A stretch of 64,000 nucleotides of DNA from contig JACVRA010000025.1 in assembly GCA_019828545.1 (NCBI GenBank), positions 20,771-84,770 on the forward strand, read 5' to 3'. How positions within the stretch are numbered: position 1 is the first letter of the stretch; each line of letters begins with the position of its first letter. Position numbers and translations under genes: made by a program. The stretch is from Paracamarosporium sp. OC-R06-R3 (Eukaryota; Ascomycota; Dothideomycetes; Pleosporales; Didymosphaeriaceae). Positions 1 to 11,194 of this stretch are shown in pieces. Under the pieces are notes generated by a model. The model was not told the origin of the DNA. It made no database searches and worked only from the letters and a program-made list of their open reading frames with translations.

Positions 1-945
1 GGAGCTGGAGACCAAGAAAGATGCGGTTGTTATCAATCAAACATGCAGATAATTCTCCCGTGGCTCAGGCTTCGGGTACATCATAAACGATATAACGTGG
101 TGGTCCGGTCACTATGATATACCATCTTACTAGTATAACGAGGCCCCTCAAATCGTGCCCAATCGCGCGAAGACATGATATCGAGATGTGCACTTAGCAA
201 CATGGAGCATCTAGGAAGCCTTTGACGTAATTGATGAGTGGCGGTGCTCCGTTAGCCGCTCCCGTGAATAGGCAGCAGCCCCCACCAACGCAGGCCCCGT
301 TGGAATACGGCGTGCGGTACGCTAGCACCCAATATGCGAGCCCATATGCTGCCTCATTGTTAGGACGATTCATTGCGCCCCATGCCTTCGTTGTACATCA
401 AACCCACCACAGGGGGTGAACAAAGATACTGAACATTCCTGAGTGTGGGGGCGGGGCGGTGATGCGCAATCTATTTATTCACGTACTATGCACCATTTTC
501 TTGCTTATTGTGGTACTCGCTAACTACGCTGTAGCAAAGTTGCACGAACACAGCCTCCTCTGTGTCGTTCTGATGTATAACAGCATATTGTACCGCATAA
601 ACGATAAGTTCGTTGGTTTGACGGAGTTTGGCCCCGGAATATTCTACGAATCCAACTCACACGAGGGGCTGAGTGTCTGTCCGGTTTTACCGTCGTGGTC
701 GAACACGCGCTGCGAAGTACGCTCTTGGTCCAGCACAGCCGTATCCGTGTACTCACCGGTCCCGATGCACAGTGGTTAGTCAAGAGCTCGAAAGTACTCA
801 TAAGGCTTACCTCGCATCGCACGATTGATGTTGTCCAGTGTTCTTCAGCTTCATACCTTCTTTGTTTTCAACGAACTTGATGATCGTCTTTCTCATTAAT
901 CAACCCTCAACACCCTTCAACGATTAAGCTAAACGGACATCCATA
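1..945. other. Intergenic, no gene supported
   Basis: Mixed-composition DNA. The short open frames (for example 459-779 +) overlap each other on both strands and show no domain, signal or splice logic, so I call none. The last ~100 bases before 946 are A/C-rich, as fungal 5' leaders often are, and could be the leader of the next gene. Confidence 0.5.
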
Positions 946-3163
946 ATGGACCGCGGGAAGCTCTCACTGAGAGACACCCAACGAACATCTGTTGCCACAG
1001 TTGTCGCAATGGATCCTAGTCCTCCCCAAAAAGCAGCCACCAGGAGCAGGTGCACAACCCTCAGAGATTACTATAAGAGTGTTGCAATCAGTTGCGCATG
1101 GGTAGTATTACCCATGGCTACACATTCACGAGTGTCATTCTGTGGATGATTTTCGATCATCAGATTGCCTCAACATCTTGTCCCCATCAGGAACTGTGCT
1201 TGTCAGCTGTTGAACTCAATAACACCGCCTTAGAGGGATTTGGGAACTACATCATTGACTTTCCGGCCGCGCGACTAGTCTTTATCGCTTCCTGGTCCTC
1301 TACCGTTAGCTTTGCTTTGATAGGTGTTCTCATGGCTATCCATAGTTTCAGCCTTGCCCACGACTGGTTATACACGTCGCAGAGCGGGCAGTCCGGTCAC
1401 TGTCCAACACCGTACCAGGCAAGCATCATCCTTCGACTTCTCAATGCAGAATTTTTCGTACTCTGCCAGTTGATGTGGCAAAAGATCCGAATGACATTCT
1501 GGAAAGCGGAGAAGGCCAAGGAGCGCGGAGCTGAGCCAGAGTCTAATTCCCCGCGGGTCGTGCGAGCTGCCATTATCGCGTTCGCCGTAGCTGTTTTCGC
1601 AAGGTATATCACTTCGACTGCTTCTAAATATTGTTAATTCTAACGTACCCAAGTGCACTTGTCCAGATCAGCGATACCTATCTTCATATTGCAACCGACG
1701 CTATCGAGCTTACCGAGTTACACGTTGATGATGAGAAAAGCTACTTTTATAGCAGAGGCCTTGTATCATGGTGTTTAGAAAAAGAGAGAGGCGTAGTGAT
1801 ACATCCCGACTTTTGGGGTTGTAGTATAATTGTTGAAGATACTGGTAACAATACTAGGGTCAAGGCTCGCCAGAATGGCGGATCCAGAGCAATAAGAGCG
1901 GGGCTTGGAGATTTGACTACGCGGACGTTTGACATTCCCGGGAGTGACCCAGGAAAAGATACGATCGCATTGCTTGTGCCTAAGTCGCCTCCACCGGACG
2001 TAGACTGGGAAGCCACATCTTATGGTATGTCGACCCAGTGTTATGCTGTACCGAATGATACCTGTATTCTTGGCTCTTCGCGGAACCATTCCATGGGTCC
2101 TGTCACGCTAGGAAATCCCCAAGCTTTTTCTTGTAAGGATCGATACCGGAATTTTGTCACTGAAGGCATCTTCACGCCTACAATCCCGCAATACCAGTTC
2201 CTCGATTTTCACCGTTACATTGACATACCGACTTATTTCCAAAGCGATCAGTTCCTTTCGGAAGAGGCCATTTACGCATTGTTCAAACGATCGCTAAACC
2301 TTACCGATGGAGAACGCGAACATGTTTTTAAAAACCCATGGAAATGGCTAACAACCGTCCCATATATTACTTCGTCCCCGGATTACCGCCCCACGAACGA
2401 CACAAGGCTTTGGAACATCTTTGAAGATATCTATCCCTCCCTAGTCACGTCATGTAACACTACAGGTCAGCCGATCGTCCGTTACACAGAGTATTATCTC
2501 TAATAGAAACTAGTTTGGGATGTCAGTTATACGATGGCCAACCATAAGCTGATCAGCCTCACAAGGACTTTGAGCAACAGTACCATCACGGGCACAATCA
2601 GCATGTTCGTTTCTGGTGTACTAACGTATGACAATCTAGCGGTGGGTGACTCAGAACAGGACAGTCAGTTCTTTGGGACGGATCAGGATGTGGATGCCAG
2701 AGTAGAGATCCAAAATGCCGCCATCAGTCGAGCCTTACTGAGTGAATTGCCAACTGCCCCTCGACCCGCCGTGAAAGTCCAGACACGAACGACGAGAATC
2801 GTCACAAAGGTACCGAAGGCAGCAGTTTGGGCACTTGTTGCTGCTAATCTTCTCTTTGCTCTCCTTGCTATTGTGTTTACCGGGCTCGCAATTGCCGTTG
2901 CGTCGCCGCAGGTTCAGCAGCTTGAGCTGCGGCTCAATATAACTGGTCTTGCAGCGCAGATGTTTGAGGGAGGCTTTGCGCAGGATCCAGTAAAGAAGAA
3001 TGAGCATCTTTTTGAAGAGCACAATGGGGAGGGCAATAGGATGGTTAAGCGAGTTCATGTGGAAGAGACGGAACAGAGAGGTGCCGCTTATGTTCTTCAT
3101 GAGAACTGGCCAAGTGGCTCGAGACGTGCTAGTCTTTCCAGCAGCCATAGCTCGTCAGTGTGA
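946..3163 (+). CDS. Multi-pass integral membrane protein, family unknown; possible 5' frameshift
   Basis: Two introns are clear. 1604-1653 (50 bp, branch CTAAC) joins frame 3 to frame 2 as ..AVFA|S|ALVQISDTYL. 2454-2513 (60 bp, CTAAT branch) removes the stop at 2501 and gives ..LVTS|F|WDVSYT. Hydrophobic segments lie near RLVFIASWSSTVSFALIGVL, at the end of the second exon block, and near the C-terminus (VPKAAVWALVAANLLFALLA..), followed by a Ser-rich tail ending at 3163. This is the layout of many unnamed fungal plasma-membrane proteins. The 5' end is unclear: ATG 946 reads a plausible N-terminus up to about 1115 in frame 1, but the protein then continues in frame 3 and no intron of credible length fits. 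Either a small indel lies near 1100-1120, or the gene starts at ATG 1098. No function can be assigned. Confidence 0.65.
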
Positions 3164-4112
3164 GGGTTGAAGAATTAGGTATCGGGCATGCTGCGATTTT
3201 ACGTTAAAGGTTAGAATGCTTCTTAGGGCAGTGTAACCTCAGGATAAATTAGATACGAACACGTGGTACCAGGAAGAGATTGGCCAGTCGCTTGATGTAT
3301 ATTCTAATATTCTTTTTCAGAACAGGCTTGCGCAACAACGTTGATCTACTAGGTCTTCTGTTTCTCGAGAGCACGTTCTGTCCAACGCTCCCCTGCCTGT
3401 GCCTGTTGCATGCACTTGCGGGATAGTGTTGCAGTGGTAATTGGAACGCGAGGGCGCGGGTAGAGTACATGCAGAAACAAACTGGTACTGCTTGTAAGGC
3501 GCATATCTAAGCGACCATTAGCAACAATGTTTGCGCGCTGTGTTGCACGTAATAAAGTGTAGTCCTATCATCGCGCTTGTTTCACGGGAACGATGGTGCG
3601 GGCGTCAAGGCGCGGCCCACTTTCCCCCGAAGATCGGCTCTGGGGTCCTTCCTCGCTTCCCCACGACATCAACCTTCCGCGATAGTGGAACACTCGCCTT
3701 CACGACGACGCGTATGTGGGTGTTGCTCGACCGACTTTGGGCATCAAGAGTCTTTAGCCAATCAGAGAGGATTTGAGCTCTCTTTGTCCGCACCCTACAC
3801 AAGCGCATCATCATAAGTCAGCAGGGCTAAAGTGATGACACACGCTGCGCTTGACGCTCATTCGTAGTAGCTCCATCTGAACGCCAATACCTACCAATCT
3901 ACTGATTCCTATAAGTATCTCAGCGTCAATCTTTTTTTCCGTTAGCCTTCCCTCGAATCCTCCTCCAAACATTGACGTCATTTGTGTAGGGTACGAGTCA
4001 ACGTTATATGTAAGCTTCGTCCAACTGAGAACGCCAAAAAACGCTGCTGAACATCTCCAGCTAAGGGTTATTTATCCGTTCCACCGAGGTGCACCGCAGA
4101 ATCCTCACGAGA
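3164..4112. other. Intergenic / promoter of the SNG1-like gene
   Basis: No credible gene; the overlapping short frames at 3531-3816 on both strands look like chance. The 250 bases before 4113 are C/T-rich with poly-T runs, as is common in fungal promoters. Confidence 0.5.
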
Positions 4113-5738
4113 ATGGGGAATGAAGATGCGAACCATTTGTCGTCAAAGGTTCCGAATCATTTCTTCAAGATGCCTGATAGATACAATCCCTACCACCGCG
4201 CCTTCGAAAACCGTGTAGGCGTGCGACACCCTTCCATCCAGGCAATACGGGCCAAGTTTTTTAGAGCCGTGCTCGGTAACTTCGCTATTCTACAATTGCT
4301 CTTCTTTGCGCTGTTCTGCTATATCTTCGGCACGCTATACACGCAAAATGCGCACGTACACAACATCAAAATACTCTACACAGACTATGATGGTGGGGTA
4401 ATTGGTGCAAGTGTGCGGGCGGCGTACCAAAGGCTAAAAGCAGACTCGTACCCGACGTTGATCGAGGTCTCTGCAGTCGATCAAATCCCAGATGTTGGAG
4501 CTATAAGGAGCGGCGTATGTCGAAACCACTACTGGGGCTCCATTTGGACGCATCCTGGTGCTTCTGATCGCCTTTCCGCAGCCCTGGCCGGTGGCTCAGC
4601 AGCTGCGGACTATGATCCAGCTGACGTACTGACCTTTGCGTGGAATGAAGCGCGATACCCCACCGCAGCAGATTCTAGCGTCTTGTCGACACTTACTGCC
4701 TTGTCTGCTGCCGCAAGAGTCGCATACACGACGATCAACGGATCAAGCGCTATCAATACGATGGACCGCACAGACCCGAATGCTGTTGAGGCATACAGCA
4801 ACCCTTGGACTTTGGAACAAATAAACATAAAAAAGACGAACCAGGGTAGCCGGGCCATTTATAACACTCTGTGCATCATCCTCATCCTCATCCAGGAGTT
4901 CTTCTACTTGGCCGCGCTCAACGGCATGTACGCCGCGTTCAAAGTTTATGAGCGTCTTTACCCACACCGAATAATCGCCTTCCGAGTCACCATTTCAGCA
5001 GGATACTGCTTTATCGGCAGCCTTTGCGTGACTGCCGCAATCTGGATCTTCAAAGATGGATGGGATGTCAGCGGAGGGCAGTTCATGGCAACGTGGATGA
5101 TCGTCTGGTTGTTCGCGCACGTCAACTTTCTCGTGCTAGACGCCATCACGGTATGGGTACCCCAAAGCTTCGTGCCGCTGGGGCTGATTACGTGGATTGT
5201 ACTGAATGTTTCATCCATTCTCCTCCCCTTCGACCTGGTGCCTGGATTCTACCATTGGGGCTATGCGCTGCCTGCGCACTGTGTATACAGCACTCAGTTG
5301 GACATTTGGTCTGGAGGCTGCAACAATGAATTACATATCGATCTGCCCGTGTTGTTCGCATGGGAACTCTTAGGTCTGATTCTCTGCTACTTGGGCGTCC
5401 ATCGGAGATGTCACTACGCCGTCATCGCGCAGGAAGCGCAGGAGCAGCAGTTCCAAGATAAGCTGCAAGATGCGATGATATTTGAGAAGAAGCGCGACGC
5501 CAAGCGGTCATACGAGCGTGCGCGCCGGAAAGAGTCGGCTGCCAGCGCAATGGGCATCGAGAACCAAGAAGAAGAGGCAGATGAGATTGACAGCGCTGAA
5601 GCAAGGGATAGGGAGGAAATGGAGACTGAGCTGAAACTTGAACGGAGTAAGAGTCGCGCCGAGATGAAGAGGGTCCAGAGTAATGTGCACTTTGGCCCAA
5701 GCTTCTCGAATCCATTCGGAAGCAGTGGCGACGATTGA
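4113..5738 (+). CDS. SNG1-like (DUF3533) multi-pass membrane protein
   Basis: Single-exon protein of 541 aa from ATG 4113; an in-frame GTG 24 bases upstream is not needed. The layout matches the DUF3533 family named after yeast SNG1, whose overexpression gives resistance to nitrosoguanidine. There is a short cytosolic N-terminus, one membrane helix at about residues 54-76 (NFAILQLLFFALFCYIFG), a long ectodomain (IKILYTDYDGGVIG.. is typical), then about five helices between residues 255 and 440. The C-terminus is a charged, probably coiled-coil tail rich in E/K/R (residues about 450-520). No introns and no breaks. The fold is distantly like ABC-2 permeases. The substrate is unknown; a role in drug or lipid export is family-based inference. 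Confidence 0.85.
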   Translation: MGNEDANHLSSKVPNHFFKMPDRYNPYHRAFENRVGVRHPSIQAIRAKFFRAVLGNFAILQLLFFALFCYIFGTLYTQNAHVHNIKILYTDYDGGVIGASVRAAYQRLKADSYPTLIEVSAVDQIPDVGAIRSGVCRNHYWGSIWTHPGASDRLSAALAGGSAAADYDPADVLTFAWNEARYPTAADSSVLSTLTALSAAARVAYTTINGSSAINTMDRTDPNAVEAYSNPWTLEQINIKKTNQGSRAIYNTLCIILILIQEFFYLAALNGMYAAFKVYERLYPHRIIAFRVTISAGYCFIGSLCVTAAIWIFKDGWDVSGGQFMATWMIVWLFAHVNFLVLDAITVWVPQSFVPLGLITWIVLNVSSILLPFDLVPGFYHWGYALPAHCVYSTQLDIWSGGCNNELHIDLPVLFAWELLGLILCYLGVHRRCHYAVIAQEAQEQQFQDKLQDAMIFEKKRDAKRSYERARRKESAASAMGIENQEEEADEIDSAEARDREEMETELKLERSKSRAEMKRVQSNVHFGPSFSNPFGSSGDD

Positions 5739-6454
5739 TTCAGAAGATCCAAAACCTCAACTGAATTATCAAAGTGTTCAACAAGCAGAAGGTGGATGAA
5801 ACTCTCTAAAACATATGCCTGTAGAAACGCATTCCTTCATACCGATTTCCGCAAGTCAAGTCCTATATTTATTAGCCAGCTGACCTTGTATCTGATGTGC
5901 ATCATAATAAAGCTCATCAGATAGACACAGATTTAGTACCCATCTCTAGAATACAGGACACAAGTTTCATTGCTGTGCAAGCAACGGTTCATCTCCCTTT
6001 TATCTATATCACAAGGAACTGGTTATGGAAGCAAGCGGAGGCGTTAGCATAAAATGCAAGAGAGTTTAACATGTTACTAATGCCAGGTGAACTTCAAGCA
6101 CGATAGGTAGAGCAAGATGATTTCTTTACTTGGTACTGGAGCGCTGTGCACAGAGTTGCTAAGGTTGGGCCAACGTTATATTCACGGCTGCCATAAAGCC
6201 ACCTATGATGTATATTCATACTTATATCTCTAGACTCTGTGTTAAGCTTTGTCGAGTCCTTCTCAAGTCAAGCATGTCGTGCGCTGACGCTGTCATAAGC
6301 CTCGACAACCGAGGACAACTGAGGGCTGCACTAGCAAGTGTTACTATGTGCACTATTGCAATTCTGTATTTCTCTCTCGGGCTTATACAGGTACAGTGAT
6401 ATCAAGTGATATACTATCAATGGAAGAACCGGGTGTTCATGGTACCATCGAGAT
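5739..6454. other. Intergenic between convergent genes
   Basis: A/T-leaning sequence with 3' flanks of both neighbours (SNG1-like ending at 5738, oxygenase ending at 6455). I see no gene; the 64-codon frame at 6205-6399 has no supporting features. Confidence 0.5.
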
Positions 6455-7594
6455 TCATTTTAATCCTTTGGTCGCCCACTGAGGAAGCTCTCCCTCGTTT
6501 TGCTCTTTCTTCTGAACTTGCGCAGCCTTCACCCTCGTCTTTACCCAATCTTCCGCTGTAATGTCTTCCTCAACTATTCCTTCATCAAGTTCTGGTATCA
6601 CCGCACTCCCCTCGATCCGCTTCATAATGCACTTATTTTCTGGGCGAGTGAAATAAGCAAGCGAGTACCGTGTCAGGGTAGCCTGTTCGCCTGGCGCATA
6701 TGCGACACGGTGCATAGGGCTTTTGAACAGACCGTTGGTGAATCTGACCATCGCGTCGCCCAAATTGATTATAGCACAGTGTGGCTCAGGCTTGAACCAT
6801 CGCCAGTTCTCTTCCCCTGGTGAGTCGCCGTGCGGAAGCACTTGTAGGCCACCGAGAACATTGAAAAGCACTGTAATGCTGCCATAGTCTGTATGCGGTA
6901 CGAGACTTGTGCGACGATCTCCTTCTATCTGAGGCAAGTATTTGATCTGACGAGTCTGATCTTGTGATGCCTGATTAATGCGGTGGCGCTCACGTAGGGT
7001 ACCTGCAGGGAGTTTGAGTGCAGCTTCTAAGCGTTCCAGAAGCAGCAGGGAGAGATTGTGACAGCCTCTTATAAAGGGCGTGTAGGTGTCGCGGTTTTTC
7101 CTCACCAACTCGGGCGCTGAGAGTGGAGGCATAAGACCAAGGATGTCATCCTTTGCCATGCACCAAAACTCGCATCTGTCCGGTGTACCTTTTGCATCTA
7201 TCCTGCCTGTACCAGCCGCTTTGTAACTGTGACATATGTCAGCTGCAGGCCGTACTGTCTGGCATGGAAAAGCACCTGTAGTACCTGCTTGTACTCACCC
7301 AAGTACTGTACCACCAAGCATAAGGTACTCGTTCTTTGTTTCTAACCCCATGTCAAATATCTTCTCACTCAACCCGAATATTTCATCCGCACTATGCATC
7401 AAGTCATATCCATCACGGTGGTCCGACAGATCGAGCAGGAAAAGGCCAGTTGAGCGGCAAGCGGAGAACAGTCTGTCTGTCTCTTTTGTATCATTCGCGA
7501 TGAGCTTTGCCAGGGACAGAGTTTCTGTTGCTATTGGCTCAATATTTGATGGGAAATCGGGAAAGGATGCTGGGCTGCTGAACGCCATAGTCAT
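6455..7594 (-). CDS. 2-oxoglutarate/Fe(II)-dependent oxygenase (isopenicillin-N-synthase-like)
   Basis: Two exons, 7594-7299 and 7226-6455, split by a 72-bp intron (7227-7298) with donor GTGAGT, branch CTGAC and acceptor CACAG. The join gives GGTVLG|YKAAGTG and a 355-aa protein, a normal length for the family. The N-terminal DIOX_N part (FSACRSTGLFLLDLS.. near residue 45) is followed by the Fe(II) site HTD (His210, Asp212) and the distal His271 (SPMHRV), with the 2-oxoglutarate-binding Arg285 in TRYSLAYF (RxS motif). All ligands are present, so it should be active. Substrates in this superfamily range from gibberellins to peptides and polyketides, and none can be assigned. It stands alone, convergent with the SNG1-like gene and divergent from the rhodopsin-domain gene. 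Confidence 0.88.
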
Positions 7595-8110
7595 CTATGG
7601 AAGAATAGGTCAACACATAGAGCAGAAGATGCGTTGAAAAGGAGTAGAGCACGAAACGAGGTGCATGATGACCGCGAAACGAATCCTGCGTATGTGGTGG
7701 CGTTGTTCAGCTACGCCCCAGCGCTTCCGTACCATTATTGGCAGGCATAAAGGATTCGGCCGAACCCTGCCGTAAGCACGGCTCACGTCTCACGTTCCGG
7801 CTCAACTCACCCATTGTATGGAGAAGGTAGTACAAATCATGCGTGCCCGCATTCTCAAAGCCGTGGACCAGTTCATAGGATGTAAATCCCTGAATTGATC
7901 AGGTGTGCTGAAGTCGAACACCGATGCATGGGACCAATCTGAAATACGAGGCTTGCGCGCCTGCATACCTAAACCCCCACGATAGAGAATATTGCCACAG
8001 CCGAATATGAATAAGCTCCGTCCCACTAATACGAAGAAGAAGCTTTCCCGCACTATGCCTCACAATCTTTGATCTCCATCTCGGTTGGCCGTTATAACCA
8101 AATCCTGAAA
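7595..8110. promoter_or_regulatory. Divergent intergenic region, oxygenase / rhodopsin-domain gene
   Basis: 516 bases between two divergent start codons, so it must carry both promoters. No recognised operator was identified. Confidence 0.4.
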
Positions 8111-9327
8111 ATGGAAGAACTACATCCTCCACCAGATGGAGACGTCACTAGAGGCCCCGCGATCTTGGCCTTAGCGGTATCTTCTATGGTTATCGCTTTC
8201 TTCTGTGTTCTCATTCGATTATACATTCGGGGTTGCATGAAGAAAAACTTGTGGTGGGATGATGGTTTCCTTGTCGCCGGCCTGGTACGTGGTCTGACGT
8301 TTTTTCCGATGTCATCGCGATATTGACGATAAACTAGCTGTGCTCTATCGTTGGAGTTGTTTTCAACATCATCATGGTCACCTACGGTGGCGGCCGACAC
8401 CAGTATTACCTCTCTAAGGAGCAAGCGGCCAAAGTCCTTCAGTACAACACCCTATTTGCGATCTTGAATGTCGCATGCGTATGTCTCGTGAAGACATCTA
8501 TTCTCTTATTCATCTACCGGATACAGAATTCGAGGCGCATGGCGTATTATCTCCACGTTTTAATGTTTATGGTCGTTGTTGTGGGTGTGGGCACGTTTCT
8601 CTTCATGGTGTTCCAATGCATACCGCTTAATGCTTTGTGGAACCACTCAGTCAAAGGCGTTTGCGTCAGTCGCAGAACCTATGGAGATGTGAGCATAGTT
8701 CAAGGCTCCATATACAGCTCACTCGACTTGCTTATCACAACGACACCTATCATCATCTTGTGGAAAATAAAGATGAAAACGCAGGCCAAGGTGGGAATAT
8801 GTATTCTACTAGGATTAGGTCTTGCAGCCACAGTTTTCAACATACTACGCGTCGTCAACTTCGAGAATCTTGCTGCTACCGACTTCACCTGTAAGTATGA
8901 GAAAGCCCGATGCAATGTTCCTGCTAATGGGGATGTAGATGATTGTTGGGGCGTCGATTTCTCTGCACAGCTCGAGCAAAACATCTGTATCATTGCCGCT
9001 TCAATAACAACATTCCCTCATCTTTTCAAGACATGGGCTCGTTCTGTCAAGCAAAAGACCGGGGAAAATCCTTCAAAAAAGTCGTCATTGTTTGCGATGA
9101 AGTCTTTCACAAGAAGCGCAACCTCCGCGAGAAGAAAGAAGCACCCATATGATGATATTACCGACATCAGTCGCATTACGGTACAGCACGACATCGATCA
9201 AGCGAGCTTTCACGAAGACAGGCATGCTATGGAGTCCTGGACTGGACTGGGCCATTCCTCGGAAGATCGGGTCTTCGTGACATCTGTTCCTAGTCATGCA
9301 GTGGTTGTTGGTAAAAACGCAGTGTAG
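8111..9327 (+). CDS. Fungal rhodopsin-domain (SAT4/Pth11-like) seven-helix membrane protein
   Basis: Three exons (8111-8284, 8338-8890, 8939-9327) give 371 aa. Intron 1 is 8285-8337 (GTACGT..AACTAG). Intron 2 is 8891-8938 (GTAAGT, CTAAT, TAG). It is 48 bp and stop-free, so it reads through as ordinary codons, but removing it restores the family-like ATDFT|YDCWGVDFSAQLEQN. Hallmarks: seven hydrophobic segments, WWDD after helix 2 (KNLWWDDGFLVAGL), TYGGGRHQYYL, a Cys-containing loop (FQCIPLNALW), and SLEQN/IIAASI-type residues near helix 7. A Ser/basic-rich cytosolic tail follows. Relatives include Pth11-type receptors that sense surface or host cues, but most members have no known ligand. There is no CFEM domain at the N-terminus. 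Confidence 0.88.
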
Positions 9328-9921
9328 TCAATCGTTCGGAACAGCTTGGAGATGTGTTTGGATAGTTGCCAAGTTGGCTTCTACGTGTGCAGCTTGCACT
9401 GATAGGCGAGTTTGTATATAGATATACCTAAAGAGAGTTTTGCTAGTATCGCTTGTGTCAATAGAACCTCAAAAGCCTTTCCGATGTGACTTTTTGTTGT
9501 CCCCGCAAACTTACATCAAGATGCTGAACCTAGCCATGGAGGGCTCGGAATGCGCTAGAGAAGCTTCGTTCAACATAGGTTGAGCAAAGTCCGAATACAA
9601 CATAAATCAAGCAGCGTGCATGTCAGATCTGTGGCACATTCCAAAATCAGTGTGCCAAGGTTAGGCGCCCGCCCCGCTGCATTCTTCGTTCGTAAAACGC
9701 GGGGACCGTCTCCGGCTGACGAATCGCTCGGTCCGCACCGCTCCCGCTATCCCACGTGCAGGTGGACATGCCCGCCCATAAGCTTATAATCATCTAACTC
9801 CGATAGCGAACCGAGCCTTCGCCCAAAACAAGCTACCCGTTCAATTACTTCATTTACGGTTATCCAGCCGTCTCACCGCTTGCTCTCATCGATCGCATAA
9901 CTGCTTGCCTCACCCGAAAAC
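9328..9921. other. Intergenic
   Basis: 3' flank of the rhodopsin-domain gene followed by the promoter of the thioesterase gene. The frame at 9580-9789 has no support. Nothing else seen. Confidence 0.5.
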
Positions 9922-10615
9922 ATGCCGCCGCTCGAGGTGCACCCAGATTTCCGATCGCAACGTTGGTGCATGGAACTGATCAACTCGTCATTCACTGAGA
10001 CAATACCCTGGCCATCGCGCCCTGATAAGGTCCCTGTCGATCACCCTTGTTCGTTCTTTGCACAGACGTTAAATACAGCCACCGGCGTTCGTGCCGCACA
10101 CGCGTTATGGCAATCGAAGCACGCTGCAAAGACGACTGGCCAAGCATTACTACTTGTGTCTATGGGCGATGGCATGAACTATTATCGTCGGATATTGCAT
10201 GGTGGTATGGTCGCTGCATTGTTAGACGGTACGTTCTGATTTTGTTTATCTTGCGCCCTCTAAATCTAGGCAAAAAGCAGAGCCCGAGAATTCTTGAGAT
10301 TACCGTTACAGGTGGCGTCTGACATGCATAATAGAAGCCATGGGTCTGCTTTTTATGCATAAGATGGGTTGGAAAACTGCGGTTGGGTCGGAGACTTACA
10401 CGGTGAAAATCGAGATTGCCTTGAAAGGGAAAGTCGAGACTCCGGGAGTTTGCCTCGTCCGGGCGTGGCCTGATGATGAGGAAGTAGGTAAACAGGGGAC
10501 TAAGTGGACGGATATGCGGAAATTTTGGGGGTCAGCGACGATCGAAGACGGGAATGGTCGAGTATTGGTTGAGGGACGGTACATGTTCATCCGTCCTCAT
10601 ATTAACAAATTGTAG
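9922..10615 (+). CDS. PaaI-type hotdog-fold thioesterase
   Basis: Exon 1 is 9922-10228 and exon 2 is 10335-10615, with a 106-bp intron (10229-10334, donor GTACGT). The join rebuilds the diagnostic helix HGGMVAALLDEAMG, and the full product is 195 aa, typical for single-hotdog acyl-CoA thioesterases (4HBT superfamily). The Asp/Glu of LLDEAMG is the usual catalytic or nearby acidic residue. The second exon carries the beta-strands (YTVKIEIALKGKVETPG, ATIEDGNGRVLVEGRYMFI). It probably hydrolyses acyl-CoA. It lies 580 bp upstream of the terpene synthase in the same direction, but nothing in the sequence shows a shared role. Confidence 0.85.
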
Positions 10616-11194
10616 ATATGGATCGTGCGTAAAAATTGCCGCTTCTGTCGTGCCCTCGGTAGTCAAAGTAACACAATCCAGACCGAAGTCGCCGCGTAAC
10701 GCAAGGGTTCAACGTCAGCACTTTTTTGCGCGACGGGTTAATGGAGTCTTGATTGCCCGCTGGAACTTCGCTGAATAGCTGTCTACTATAGTTTTGTGTG
10801 TAGAATCAATGCCTTCAGATATGAGATGTTCACGTTAAAGATCTCAATACTAAGGAAGTAGAGACACTTCAGGTATCCTACTAGGCTCAGATCTTGTTTA
10901 CTTTTGTTTCCACATGCATAAATATTCCCTGCGTAGTCTGCCCGTGCTCGATTTTCCCAGCGGGCAGCAATTACCTCACTACCTATTGGCGCTGGCTATC
11001 ACTTAATAGTATCGAGGTAGGGGTATTGCGTACCTCGTAGCACTCGCGCGACGCCTTGCAAATTCATCTCACATGTACATGATGCACACGGACTTGGGTA
11101 CAGATTCTGATAAGCGTCCAAATGTCAGAATCGAAAGCATAAGTAGGAGCAGTGGAATATGTGCCACGTTGAATGAACGAAACAGTCCTCAATC
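10616..11194. other. Intergenic / terpene synthase promoter
   Basis: No gene seen. The sequence upstream of ATG 11195 should contain the terpene synthase promoter. No known operator was recognised. Confidence 0.45.
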
